Source: Pseudobutyrivibrio sp.
GTDB lineage: Bacteria; Bacillota; Clostridia; Lachnospirales; Lachnospiraceae
NCBI RefSeq assembly: GCF_017471675.1
Contig: NZ_JAFUSK010000057.1
Location: 1 to 32,547, forward strand
Direction: 5' to 3'
Length of the DNA: 32,547 bases
Part shown: positions 16,379-23,744 of the stretch, piece after piece
How the letters are laid out: every line of letters starts with the position of its first letter
Numbering within the stretch: position 1 is the stretch's first letter
Translations under genes and position numbers: made by a program
Notes under the pieces: generated by a model
Database searches by the model: none
What the model saw: the letters and a program-made list of their open reading frames with translations, nothing else
What the model was told of the DNA's origin: nothing

Positions 16379-16406
16379 TTGCAATTTAATATCAAGGGGC
16401 TATAAT
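16379..16406 (+). promoter_or_regulatory. Putative third plus-strand promoter
   Basis: TATAAT at 16401-16406 has TTGCAA at 16379-16384 (16-nt spacer). TTGACT at 16374-16379 is a better hexamer but sits 21 nt away. Transcription would start near 16413 and run through three repeats into a long hairpin. Confidence 0.5.
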
Positions 16407-16442
16407 AGACTTATCAAATGACAGATAAATAATTTTTTTGAA

Positions 16443-16590
16443 AGGGAGGTACGGTCCACCAGAGAATTAAGTTAGTAATTATTCAAAATCTAGGAATTGG
16501 AGGTATAGTCCACCAGAGAATTGAATGTAACACGCGACAATGTAACTGATAAAAATAGATAGATTGAGAGGTATAGTCCATTGGGATCGA
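16443..16590 (+). repeat. Three direct repeats with SD-like GGAGGTA core
   Basis: Copy 1 begins at 16445 (GGAGGTACGGTCCACC, then AGAGAATT) and copy 2 at 16499 (GGAGGTATAGTCCACC, then AGAGAATT). Copy 3 begins at 16567 (AGAGGTATAGTCCATT, then GGGATCGA). Spacing is 54 and 68 nt, and the sequences between are unrelated. Copies 1 and 2 can fold as GG-A-GG / CC-A-CC with six-base loops. On the minus strand each copy carries an anti-SD-like ACCTCC or ACCTCT. Confidence 0.75.
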
Positions 16591-16597
16591 TAATTAG

Positions 16598-16648
16598 GGG
16601 CGGCACCAGTTAGGAATCGGTTGATTTCGAATTGGTGTCGCCCGTTTG
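16598..16648 (+). terminator. Long terminal hairpin of the repeat RNA
   Basis: The outer stem GGGCGGCACCAGTT (16598-16611) pairs with AATTGGTGTCGCCC (16630-16643) over 14 bp including two G-U pairs. An A/G mismatch follows, then GGAATC/GATTTC (6 bp, one G-U) closed by a GGTT loop. On the minus strand the three wobbles become A-C mismatches, so the structure belongs to the plus strand. Only a short GTTTGT follows, so termination is possible but not certain. Confidence 0.6.
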
Positions 16649-16650
16649 TA

Positions 16651-16734
16651 TGCAGAAGATGGGACTTGTACCCACACGATATTGCTACCACAGGCACCTG
16701 AAGCCTGCGCGTCTGCCAATTCCGCCACTTCTGC
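16651..16734 (-). tRNA. tRNA-Leu, anticodon CAG, with unusual T-loop
   Basis: The 84-nt minus-strand cloverleaf has acceptor GCAGAAG/CTTCTGC and discriminator A. The anticodon stem CAGGC/GCCTG has loop TTCAGGT, giving anticodon CAG (reads CUG). It has a class II variable arm, and CCA is not encoded. The T-loop reads TACAAGT, so position 55, almost always U (pseudouridine), is A. The other tRNA-Leu in this window has TTCAAGT. All stems remain paired and a promoter is present, so it may still function. Confidence 0.9.
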
Positions 16735-16745
16735 GAACATTTAGT

Positions 16746-16774
16746 ATTCTATAGAATTTCCGCCTACAAGTCAA
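16746..16774 (-). promoter_or_regulatory. Promoter of tRNA-Leu(CAG)
   Basis: On the minus strand TTGACT (16774-16769), 17 nt, TAGAAT (16751-16746). Transcription should begin only a few nucleotides before the tRNA 5' end at 16734. The -35 lies 18 nt after the dtd stop codon. Confidence 0.65.
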
Positions 16775-16792
16775 GGCTTTAGAAGGGGAAAA

Positions 16793-17239
16793 TCAACAAA
16801 TATCATCAGAATCTAATATGATTGTAAATGGTCCATCATTTAAAAGGGAAACCTTCATATCTGCACCGAACTCTCCCGTCTCAACATGAAACTGTTCACT
16901 GCACTTTGAGATAATATATTCATACATTTCATTTGCCATATCAGGGGCGCCTGCCTCTATAAAGGATGGGCGATAGCCCTTCTTGCAATTAGCGTACAAA
17001 GTAAACTGAGAAATCAAAAGCAGCTCTCCGCCTACATCTGTAAGGGAAAGATTGATTTTGTCGTTCTCGTCATCGAATATGCGAAGCCCCAAAAGCTTCT
17101 TAACCATCTTATCAGCAATTTCTTTAGTATCGCTGTCAGAAACACCTATCAGCACCAAAAATCCCTTGCCAATCTTACCTATTACATTTCCATCTACTGC
17201 TACTGATGCCTCAGTTACTCTTTGTACTACAAATTTCAT
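16793..17239 (-). CDS. dtd: D-aminoacyl-tRNA deacylase (DTD)
   Basis: This 148-residue cytoplasmic enzyme hydrolyses D-amino acids, and misloaded glycine, from tRNA and so protects translation. Landmarks are [17 protein letters not shown] at the start, [18 protein letters not shown] (Ser77-Gln-Phe-Thr and the GxRPSF loop), and LLNDGPFTI, which holds the cross-subunit Gly136-cis-Pro137 chirality filter. Length is normal. GAGGT precedes the ATG. The gene begins 14 nt after the GH27 stop codon, so it is likely co-transcribed with it, followed immediately by a tRNA-Leu gene on the same strand. Confidence 0.96.
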   Translation of the reverse strand: MKFVVQRVTEASVAVDGNVIGKIGKGFLVLIGVSDSDTKEIADKMVKKLLGLRIFDDENDKINLSLTDVGGELLLISQFTLYANCKKGYRPSFIEAGAPDMANEMYEYIISKCSEQFHVETGEFGADMKVSLLNDGPFTIILDSDDIC

Positions 17240-17253
17240 TGTTTACCTCGCTA

Positions 17254-18567
17254 TTATTTTATTTCAATCGCTAAAACCGAATGTGGATTAATAGCTTTAC
17301 TATAATCCGCTGTTATCTTATATTCCTCTTTTGTCCAGATGTCTAAACCATTAAAGCTATCTGAAGATACTGCTGCAAAAACATCTGATTTATAATCTGC
17401 AAAATCAAAAGCCTTATCAGATAGATTAAACACCGCAACTGCCTTCTTTCCAGCAGCAGCATTTTCTGTTACCCATATAGCATAGTCATCATCTCTTGCT
17501 ATCTGATGCGCCCTATATCCATCCTCCATATAAGATAACAATGTCTTATTGGTAAGAAGAGATAAATCCTCATCTGATAACTTAGTAAGCTCCGCTCCTA
17601 TCATAAGTGGTGAGCGGAACATGCACCAAAGTGTCATCATTGTTTTTGCTTCATCCATAGTGAAATTAGAATGACGCTCACTGTTAAAGCCTGCACCAAC
17701 CATTCCTATTGGAAGCATATCGCAATCTGGAAAGCAGCCAGCCCTAACATGATCCTGCCACATTTCACAGCGCCAGAACATGTTCTTAAGAAGCTCCCAC
17801 TTATCCCAAAAATCATCAGTGATACGCCACATATTAGCATTGTCCTGATAATGGAATGCCTTATCGATGTGAGCTGGTCCTGGTGAAAGACTAAGAACAA
17901 TTTCACGGCCAGATTTCATAATAGCCTTATGAAGCATTCTGGTTTCATGCCAGCCACTGAAGTTCTCATCCCTGTACATCCATGAATCACAAATGTCATC
18001 GCATTTAATAAAATCTACACCCCAGTCAGCATACATGCTAATCAGGGAATCATAATAAGCCTGGCCTTCCTTGCAGTCTCTTACGCCGTACATATCAGGA
18101 TTCCAACCACAGATGCTGGATGGATCTGCAATATCTGCTGCTGTCACAGCTGTTCCATATACTGGAAGATGACGCTCTGCTGCAACACGTGGAATGCCTC
18201 GCATGATATGAATACCAAACTTAAGACCTAAGTTATGGCAATAATCTGCTAGAGCCTTAAAGCCAACCCCTCCTTTAGCTGATGGGAAGCGTGTAGGGCT
18301 TGGTATAAATCTGCCATACTCATCTATTTCATCATCACCAAATGGAATGTACTGATACTTGTCACGCATGGTGGCAGCATCGTTTGAATACCATTCAATA
18401 TCAACTACTACGTATTCATAGCCATAATCCTTAAGATGCTTAGCTAGAAAATCTGCATTAGCCTTTACCTGCTCCTCTGTAACCGCAGTGTCATAATAGT
18501 CGTAGCTATTCCACCCCATAGGTGGAGTAAGCGCAAAATCATTTTTATTCACCACATTAACCCCCAT
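17254..18567 (-). CDS. Alpha-galactosidase, glycoside hydrolase family 27
   Basis: The protein has 437 residues from ATG 18567, five bases after the cobI stop codon. The frame extends to a TTG at 18612 inside cobI, which I consider less likely. No clear ribosome site precedes the ATG, so translation may depend on coupling. GH27 features are LTPPMGWNSYDYY near the start, VVVDIEWYSND, the nucleophile region VDFIKCDDICDSW (Asp about 190), ITDDFWDKW with a candidate acid/base Asp, and a C-terminal beta-sandwich (about 345-437). No signal peptide is present, so it should act on imported alpha-galactosides. Beta-L-arabinopyranosidase activity is also known in GH27 and cannot be excluded. Confidence 0.9.
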   Translation of the reverse strand: MGVNVVNKNDFALTPPMGWNSYDYYDTAVTEEQVKANADFLAKHLKDYGYEYVVVDIEWYSNDAATMRDKYQYIPFGDDEIDEYGRFIPSPTRFPSAKGGVGFKALADYCHNLGLKFGIHIMRGIPRVAAERHLPVYGTAVTAADIADPSSICGWNPDMYGVRDCKEGQAYYDSLISMYADWGVDFIKCDDICDSWMYRDENFSGWHETRMLHKAIMKSGREIVLSLSPGPAHIDKAFHYQDNANMWRITDDFWDKWELLKNMFWRCEMWQDHVRAGCFPDCDMLPIGMVGAGFNSERHSNFTMDEAKTMMTLWCMFRSPLMIGAELTKLSDEDLSLLTNKTLLSYMEDGYRAHQIARDDDYAIWVTENAAAGKKAVAVFNLSDKAFDFADYKSDVFAAVSSDSFNGLDIWTKEEYKITADYSKAINPHSVLAIEIK

Positions 18568-18572
18568 GATAT

Positions 18573-19268
18573 TTATTTTTCTTTGATGATGATTGTCATC
18601 ATATATTTGCAAGCCTCTGGAATCATCATCGCGCCTTTGTAGATTTGCTCTGTTTCTTTACCGCAATCTACTACCGCATATACGATAATTTTATCAGCCT
18701 CTTCTAAAGGAATCAACTTTTCTTTGATGACTGAAATATTTTTTCCACTCTTCATTATAATCTTAGTTCCAGAAAGCTTTAGCTCCTCATCTATGTTCCC
18801 CTGGCCTGAGATGATATGGATATTCTCCTCTCCTTCGCTTAAAAGAATACCTGCCGCTGCTGCAGAACCGCAAAAGGATGTTATGCCGTTTATTATCTCT
18901 ACCTCTATACCATCCTTTTTGGCAAGCTTCATAATATAGCCAAAGGTAGAATAAACTGTAGGATCACCAATGGTAAGAAATGCCAGGTTATATCCTTCCA
19001 TCAATAGCTGTTTGTATTTTTGGTAGAATTCCCCATGGATTTTCTCCAAGCGCTCCACGTCACTTGTCATTTCAAAATCCAGACTGATTGTCTTTTTATA
19101 TCGTATTTCCGGTACAGCAGGAAGTGCGATTTGATAAGCCATGCACTTACCCTTGTCAGCCTTTGGAAGACAAATAACATCTGCTTCCTTAATAGCCTTA
19201 ACAGCTTTAAGGGTAAGCATATCTGGGTCTCCCGGCCCCACTCCTATTCCAAATAATACTCCAGCCAT
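18573..19268 (-). CDS. cobI: Precorrin-2 / cobalt-factor-2 C20-methyltransferase
   Basis: This 231-residue SAM-dependent tetrapyrrole methyltransferase adds the C20 methyl in cobalamin ring synthesis. It shows GIGVGPGDPDMLTLKAVKAI at residues 7-26, TIGDPTVYSTFGYI near 100 and GITSFCGSAAAAGI near 128, the arrangement typical of CobI/CbiL. An anaerobe would use the cobalt-factor-2 form (CbiL). The ribosome site AGGAGG is strong. No other cobalamin gene is visible nearby. Instead GH27 and dtd follow. The region upstream holds a periodic repeat array and a candidate promoter. Confidence 0.9.
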   Translation of the reverse strand: MAGVLFGIGVGPGDPDMLTLKAVKAIKEADVICLPKADKGKCMAYQIALPAVPEIRYKKTISLDFEMTSDVERLEKIHGEFYQKYKQLLMEGYNLAFLTIGDPTVYSTFGYIMKLAKKDGIEVEIINGITSFCGSAAAAGILLSEGEENIHIISGQGNIDEELKLSGTKIIMKSGKNISVIKEKLIPLEEADKIIVYAVVDCGKETEQIYKGAMMIPEACKYMMTIIIKEK

Positions 19269-19308
19269 ATTTGTCCTCCTGTCTAACTAATCTATTCCAT
19301 TTCAGTTC

Positions 19309-19338
19309 ATAATCCACTTGTACTAGGAAGGCATTCAA
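19309..19338 (-). promoter_or_regulatory. Candidate promoter of the cobI-GH27-dtd operon
   Basis: On the minus strand TTGAAT (19338-19333), 18 nt, GATTAT (19314-19309), about 40 nt upstream of the cobI ATG. The -35 lies 7 bp from the first copy of the alternating repeat array, which therefore sits in the position of an upstream operator region. Confidence 0.45.
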
Positions 19339-19345
19339 GAAACTT

Positions 19346-19640
19346 TACTAGCTACAATTGAAAATCCATTATAGATAGTAGTGAAAAATCAATTAACTAC
19401 TATCTAACATCAAAAATAAGCTCTAGGTAGTATACTTTTTCAGCCCCATTACTATCTATAGTAATAAATACATCACAGATAGTAATCTCATACTAATTCA
19501 TTACTATCTATAGCTGACAATAATCCCTAGATAGTAGTTTACTCTAAAATCACTACTATCTACAACTCGAAATCTCACATAGATAGTAAATATATTCAGA
19601 TTCACTACTACCTGGTTAAAATAAATTATCCTAGGGGGTA
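19346..19640. repeat. Periodic array: 9-bp motif alternating in orientation every 26 bp
   Basis: Copies of TACTATCTA (a) and its reverse complement TAGATAGTA (b) alternate with exactly 26 nt from start to start. Positions are 19346 a (TACTAGCTA), 19372 b, 19398 a, 19424 b (TAGGTAGTA), 19450 a and 19476 b (CAGATAGTA). They continue at 19502 a, 19528 b, 19554 a, 19580 b, 19606 a (TACTACCTG) and a decayed 19632 b (TAGGGGGTA). The 17-nt spacers between copies share no obvious sequence. The array lies between the xylanase terminator and the cobI promoter. Pairs b-a (19372/19398, 19476/19502, 19528/19554) extend to 11-bp complementary arms. No protein frame or cas gene is associated. Confidence 0.95.
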
Positions 19641-19699
19641 ATTTTCATCTTTGTCTCTGAATCCTATTGATATCCTCTGTATCTATGTTGAATATAATC

Positions 19700-19737
19700 A
19701 AAAATAGGGTTGGCATCAATATAGACGCCAACCCTAT
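19700..19737 (-). terminator. Rho-independent terminator of the xylanase gene
   Basis: Perfect 11-bp arms ATAGGGTTGGC (19704-19714) and GCCAACCCTAT (19727-19737) surround a 12-nt loop. In minus-strand RNA they are followed by TTTTTGATT. It lies 13 nt after the xylanase stop codon. Confidence 0.9.
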
Positions 19738-19750
19738 AAAATCAATTATT

Positions 19751-22700
19751 TTATTTAAGCTTGATAATTACAACTCTCTCGCCAAATAAAGGATCATTTC
19801 CCTTCATGTGAACAAGACCAAGACCTGTAAATCTCTCTCTAAATACTACTGTTGCCTCAAAATCCTTACCTGCCTCAAGAACGACTCTTGAACCCTTCTT
19901 AACACCAAAGTATTTAGCCTCTGAATTTGTCTTAACTGTATAGTTAGCCTTAAGGTTTACAGCACCTGTCTTCTTATTGTAAGAAGCTGAACGCCATACT
20001 TCTGCCTTGAGAACATGGATGCTAACGTTCTCTAGGATATCAAGCTCTACGCTTGTAGAACCAACAAAGTTCTTGCCCTTAGCTGTTACTACTGCATAGT
20101 ATGTACCATCTGCATTAGAAGCATGTGCTGGAAGCTTGTTAAGAAGCTTGCCATTCTCGCCAAGTCTATACTGTAGTGTATAGTTTGTCTTAGCAAGATT
20201 CTTGCCGTTGAAGCGTACTGTAACACCAGGACGAGTTGCAAAGATGCTTTCTACAAATGTGTCAACTGGCTCTACCTCAATTGCATCCTCGCTTGCAAAA
20301 TCTACAGGAGCGATTGTGAAGTTTGCCTTAACAGCTTCGTTGTCTGCATACTCCCCAATGAACTTAACCTCTACTGTAGGAAGTGAAGCATTGAATTCCT
20401 CACCCATACCGCTTCCTACCTTAGCAGCTGCATTCTTGTTGTTTGCGTAAGAAACTGTGTAATCAACATCCTTTACAAGCACCTTATCACCCGCTGTAAC
20501 AACTACCTCTGGAGTAACCTTAGCACCTGTGTAAACTGCATCAGCAACCTCTGCAACTGATGGAGTAACAACTACAGGCTCATCTGGAGTATCAGGAGTT
20601 TCCTCGCCATCAGAAAGTGTTACCTCACCAAATACCTTTGGTGCTGACCAGCCGTTACCTGTCTCATCATACCAGCTACGTGTTCCGATACGTGCACCGC
20701 CTTCGCCATCATTAATCTGTAAATCAAGACCAATAGCAGTTCCAACCTCTGGTGTGATATCTGTCCAAGCAAATGCAGCCTCTACCATATAGCCGTCATC
20801 TGTAAGCTTAACAGCATGCTTTACATTTTCCTCAACACACTTGGTACCATTGAAGCTTGTTTCATTTAAATAGTTAATTCTGTACTGCTTGTCATCGTCC
20901 TCGTATGCCTCAGACTTGTTATTGTTTTCATCAATAAATACTTCTACTGAATCTTTTTCATGAACAGCTGATGCTGTTGCATCAAGGTTAGCATCCTTTA
21001 CATTCATAAGAACATATAGGTTCTCATTATCCCAAAGGAGCTTAGCAGTAGCTGTTGCCTTAGGGCTGCTGCCTGGTACTGAAAGAACTACTTCCTTAGC
21101 AACTTCCCAAGCATCATCCACTTCACCATCAACTGTAACTGTGCCCTTGTTAACATTTGCATAAGGCTTGCATGTACCCTTTGCGTAGTACTTGCTGCCC
21201 TCATCCTGTGTAAGACGAAGGTTGTTGAATGCATGGTCACCCTCTGCATCTGTAACAACAACATCAAGTGCAATACGTGTTGCTGCTGAAAGTGTTGCAT
21301 CTGTTGCTACCTCAAGTACGCATTCACCATTCTTATCTAAAGTAGCCTCAGCTGTAGAAACCTTAGCTCCATCTTCCATTGTAGTTGCAAAATCAACATA
21401 AAGCTTAGCAGATGTTGCACCAGCAGCCTTAACCTTAACTGAGAGCTTACCATCCTCCCAAACAGGAACGAATGTATAATCTGTGCCCTCAATTGTTGCA
21501 GACTTGCCATGTACGAATTTATCTTCGCCTGTTGCTGCCTGAGTGATATTGATGCTCTTGATTGCTGGCTCAAGCTTAGATGGGTCAACTAACGCCCAGT
21601 AAGCTGGCTTAGCCATGTAATCACCATCAAATAGAAGTGGAACCTGCTTTCTGTTTCCGTTAGCACCGCCACCTGCACTGTTTGATGTCTGTAACCAAGA
21701 GTTAGGATCGATTACACCCCAAACTGTAAATCCATTTACATCGATGTCTGGATCTGCATCAATTTCCTTGTATGCTTCATAGATTTCCTTATAACGATAA
21801 GCTTCTCTTGTGTACTCAGCTGACTCTGTTGCTGATGTTCCATCATATTCATCTGAGCACTTGAAATCAAGCTCTGTTACCTGAATCTTTCCAACAATCT
21901 TACCATAGCGCTTACCGCAATCTATAACCTTCTGCTTACTTGGGCTTAACATATTATAATGTCCCTGCATACCAAAACCAGAGATTCTAGTAGGAAGAAC
22001 ATCATCACTCTCATGTCTCTTTACACTCTCAAGTAACTGAGCAATTGCATCTGGCTTGTTGCCTGAGCACTCGTTGTAATCGTTGTAGTAAAGCTCTACA
22101 TCATCCTTGCCCATCTTGTGAGCATAGTAGTTTGCATATCTAAATGCATTAAGGATGTAATCTGGAGCATCCTCCTTGCTGCCTGTTCCATAGATTCTAG
22201 CCCAGTTAGAACGCTCGCTTGCGCTGGCGCTTCTGTATGTACCTGTGCTATCTGAACAAGCCTCGTTTACAACATCCCAGCCGTAAAACATATCCTTGTA
22301 CTCAGAAGAGAATACATGCTCGAATACGCTCTTGATGTACCACTCATGACGAAGTGTCATTTCCTCTGGTGATACCCAGTCACCGTTTGGATCATAGTTC
22401 TCTTTGAAGAACCACTCAGGTGTCTGTGAATGCCATGTAAGAACGTGGCCTCTGATTTTGATTTCCTTATCAGGATGCTCGTCATTCCAATCCTTGATTA
22501 CGCGAAGCATTCTCTCTGGACGTGAGAAATCAAGCTTTGGTACAGCCATATCCTTATGTGTAACGCCCTTAGCATCTGTCCATGTTTCTGTGATAATCTG
22601 TCCATCTGCTGGCTTAGCGTTGTTGTAATTCATTAATGAATCTGGCTTGAACTCGTTACCAAATGTTACAGCATTAAAATGTTTCTCAACAATATCCATC

Positions 22701-23590
22701 AAAGCTTCATCAGTAATTTCTGAAACCATGATAGCAGCACCAGTATGGCTATCCTTGCCAAGACCCTTTTCGCTAGAGACATAATCTCTTAAATCAGGGA
22801 TATCCCACTGTATCTCAGGCTTTGTGTTGTCATCCTTTATCTCGCTTGGTGTTGGGTAATCAGCTGCGTCACCCTTGAGAGTAAGTGTAATGCTTTGTAT
22901 TGTAAATGTTGTTCCACCGCCTGAGCTATTCATTAAGCCGATTCCATCGAATTCAGCTTTGTCTGTATTTTCAATAACATCTGTTCCATAAGCTGCCTTT
23001 ACTTCCTCACCCTTGTTTCTGAACTTAAGTGAGAAACCTGACTTGCTGCCCTTTAACAGATTTGCTTTTACTGATACTACATCTGTGCCTTTAATTCCTT
23101 TAGGTAGACCAAAAACTTTCTCCGCATAGTTTCCGCTGTACTCAATTTTTACTCCACCCTTTGATTTTGTAACAGTTGAACCCCATGAACCGCCTTCATA
23201 ACTGTCATCAAAATCGAACATGCTATATGTGATTTCACATGTCTTTTTAGACTCTTCATCGTCCTTCTCTTCCTTTTCAGAGTCCTCTTCCTCTAAGGCT
23301 TCTTCAGTGTTCTCATCTGATTCCTCCTTAGAATCTTCCTTAACTTCTTCTTTTGATTCTTCTGCTTCTTTCTCAGAATCTTCTTTTACTTCTTCTTTAG
23401 AATTCTCTTTTGTTTCATCCTTAGATTCTTCCTTAGAGTCTTCCTTTAATTCTTCTACCACTTCCTCTGTGGTATCTTCTGGTAATTCTTTTGCATTGAC
23501 TAATGCTGGACTTGGTGTCGCCATCAACATGCTAGAAGCCATAGCTACAGATAGCGCCTTGTAGATTTTTCTTTTTACCATAACCCTCAA
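19751..23590 (-). CDS. Secreted multidomain GH10 xylanase with CBM9
   Basis: The protein has 1279 residues. The signal peptide spans about 1-33 (basic start, hydrophobic SVAMASSMLMA, cleavage near VNA-KE). A Lys/Glu/Ser/Asp low-complexity segment covers about 36-117. A CBM-like beta-sandwich follows at about 118-242. The GH10 catalytic domain is at about 262-670, with acid/base Glu443 in YGWDVVNEA and nucleophile Glu573 in IQVTELDF. Next come a linker sandwich (about 680-815) and CBM9 (about 820-1010: GEVDDAWEVAKEV, DSVEVFIDENN, VGTAIGLDLQIND). Ig-like surface modules continue to the end (DYTVSYANNKNAAAKVG). It cleaves beta-1,4-xylan outside the cell. No sortase motif is seen. AAGGAG best fits the TTG start at 23590. 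An ATG three codons later is the alternative. It is monocistronic. Confidence 0.95.
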   Translation of the reverse strand: MRVMVKRKIYKALSVAMASSMLMATPSPALVNAKELPEDTTEEVVEELKEDSKEESKDETKENSKEEVKEDSEKEAEESKEEVKEDSKEESDENTEEALEEEDSEKEEKDDEESKKTCEITYSMFDFDDSYEGGSWGSTVTKSKGGVKIEYSGNYAEKVFGLPKGIKGTDVVSVKANLLKGSKSGFSLKFRNKGEEVKAAYGTDVIENTDKAEFDGIGLMNSSGGGTTFTIQSITLTLKGDAADYPTPSEIKDDNTKPEIQWDIPDLRDYVSSEKGLGKDSHTGAAIMVSEITDEALMDIVEKHFNAVTFGNEFKPDSLMNYNNAKPADGQIITETWTDAKGVTHKDMAVPKLDFSRPERMLRVIKDWNDEHPDKEIKIRGHVLTWHSQTPEWFFKENYDPNGDWVSPEEMTLRHEWYIKSVFEHVFSSEYKDMFYGWDVVNEACSDSTGTYRSASASERSNWARIYGTGSKEDAPDYILNAFRYANYYAHKMGKDDVELYYNDYNECSGNKPDAIAQLLESVKRHESDDVLPTRISGFGMQGHYNMLSPSKQKVIDCGKRYGKIVGKIQVTELDFKCSDEYDGTSATESAEYTREAYRYKEIYEAYKEIDADPDIDVNGFTVWGVIDPNSWLQTSNSAGGGANGNRKQVPLLFDGDYMAKPAYWALVDPSKLEPAIKSINITQAATGEDKFVHGKSATIEGTDYTFVPVWEDGKLSVKVKAAGATSAKLYVDFATTMEDGAKVSTAEATLDKNGECVLEVATDATLSAATRIALDVVVTDAEGDHAFNNLRLTQDEGSKYYAKGTCKPYANVNKGTVTVDGEVDDAWEVAKEVVLSVPGSSPKATATAKLLWDNENLYVLMNVKDANLDATASAVHEKDSVEVFIDENNNKSEAYEDDDKQYRINYLNETSFNGTKCVEENVKHAVKLTDDGYMVEAAFAWTDITPEVGTAIGLDLQINDGEGGARIGTRSWYDETGNGWSAPKVFGEVTLSDGEETPDTPDEPVVVTPSVAEVADAVYTGAKVTPEVVVTAGDKVLVKDVDYTVSYANNKNAAAKVGSGMGEEFNASLPTVEVKFIGEYADNEAVKANFTIAPVDFASEDAIEVEPVDTFVESIFATRPGVTVRFNGKNLAKTNYTLQYRLGENGKLLNKLPAHASNADGTYYAVVTAKGKNFVGSTSVELDILENVSIHVLKAEVWRSASYNKKTGAVNLKANYTVKTNSEAKYFGVKKGSRVVLEAGKDFEATVVFRERFTGLGLVHMKGNDPLFGERVVIIKLK

Positions 23591-23660
23591 TATTCTCCTT
23601 TTTATAATTGTAAAAACACCGCGGTAAAATCATTTTAGCAAAGGATATTTTAGGCAAAGC

Positions 23661-23689
23661 ATGATAATGTTTAGAATAAACCCCGACAA
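23661..23689 (-). promoter_or_regulatory. Candidate promoter of the xylanase gene
   Basis: On the minus strand TTGTCG (23689-23684), 17 nt, TATCAT (23666-23661), giving a leader of about 65 nt to the start codon. It lies just after the terminator of the upstream operon. No catabolite-control site is evident. Confidence 0.45.
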
Positions 23690-23701
23690 ATTAAATGTGT
23701 T

Positions 23702-23731
23702 CAAAAAAAGACATCTGGATAAGACCAGATG
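23702..23731 (-). terminator. Rho-independent terminator closing the polyamine operon
   Basis: In minus-strand RNA, CATCTGG (23731-23725), a six-base loop, CCAGATG (23718-23712), then TC and a run of seven T. It lies 14 nt after the methyltransferase stop codon and ends the long run of genes from the right edge. Confidence 0.9.
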
Positions 23732-23744
23732 CCTGAATATTCCT

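Larger units (their letters stand above)
16413..16650 (+). ncRNA. Putative non-coding RNA with three Shine-Dalgarno-like repeats and a 3' hairpin
   Basis: A consensus -10 precedes it and a long hairpin (16598-16643) closes it. No protein frame longer than a few codons is visible on the plus strand. Three imperfect copies of a GGAGGTAYRGTCCAC unit lie in the middle. The closing hairpin needs G-U pairs that exist only in plus-strand RNA, which is the best evidence for strand. The unit ends against the 3' end of tRNA-Leu(CAG), which runs the other way. Existence of the transcript is inferred, and I know no family with this layout. Confidence 0.45.

Noticed and set aside
16479-16697. Minus-strand frame of 72 codons
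   Set aside because: It covers tRNA-Leu(CAG) and the hairpin region, has no ribosome site and no family resemblance.
18568-18612. TTG start for the GH27 gene inside cobI
   Set aside because: The added 15 residues are not typical of GH27 and no ribosome site precedes the TTG. ATG 18567 is preferred.
19346-19640. CRISPR array
   Set aside because: Repeat units are only 9-11 bp, alternate in orientation, spacers are 17 nt, and no cas genes or leader are visible.
23220-23564. Serine-rich plus-strand frame of 114 codons
   Set aside because: It is the antisense shadow of the Lys/Glu/Ser linker of the xylanase.
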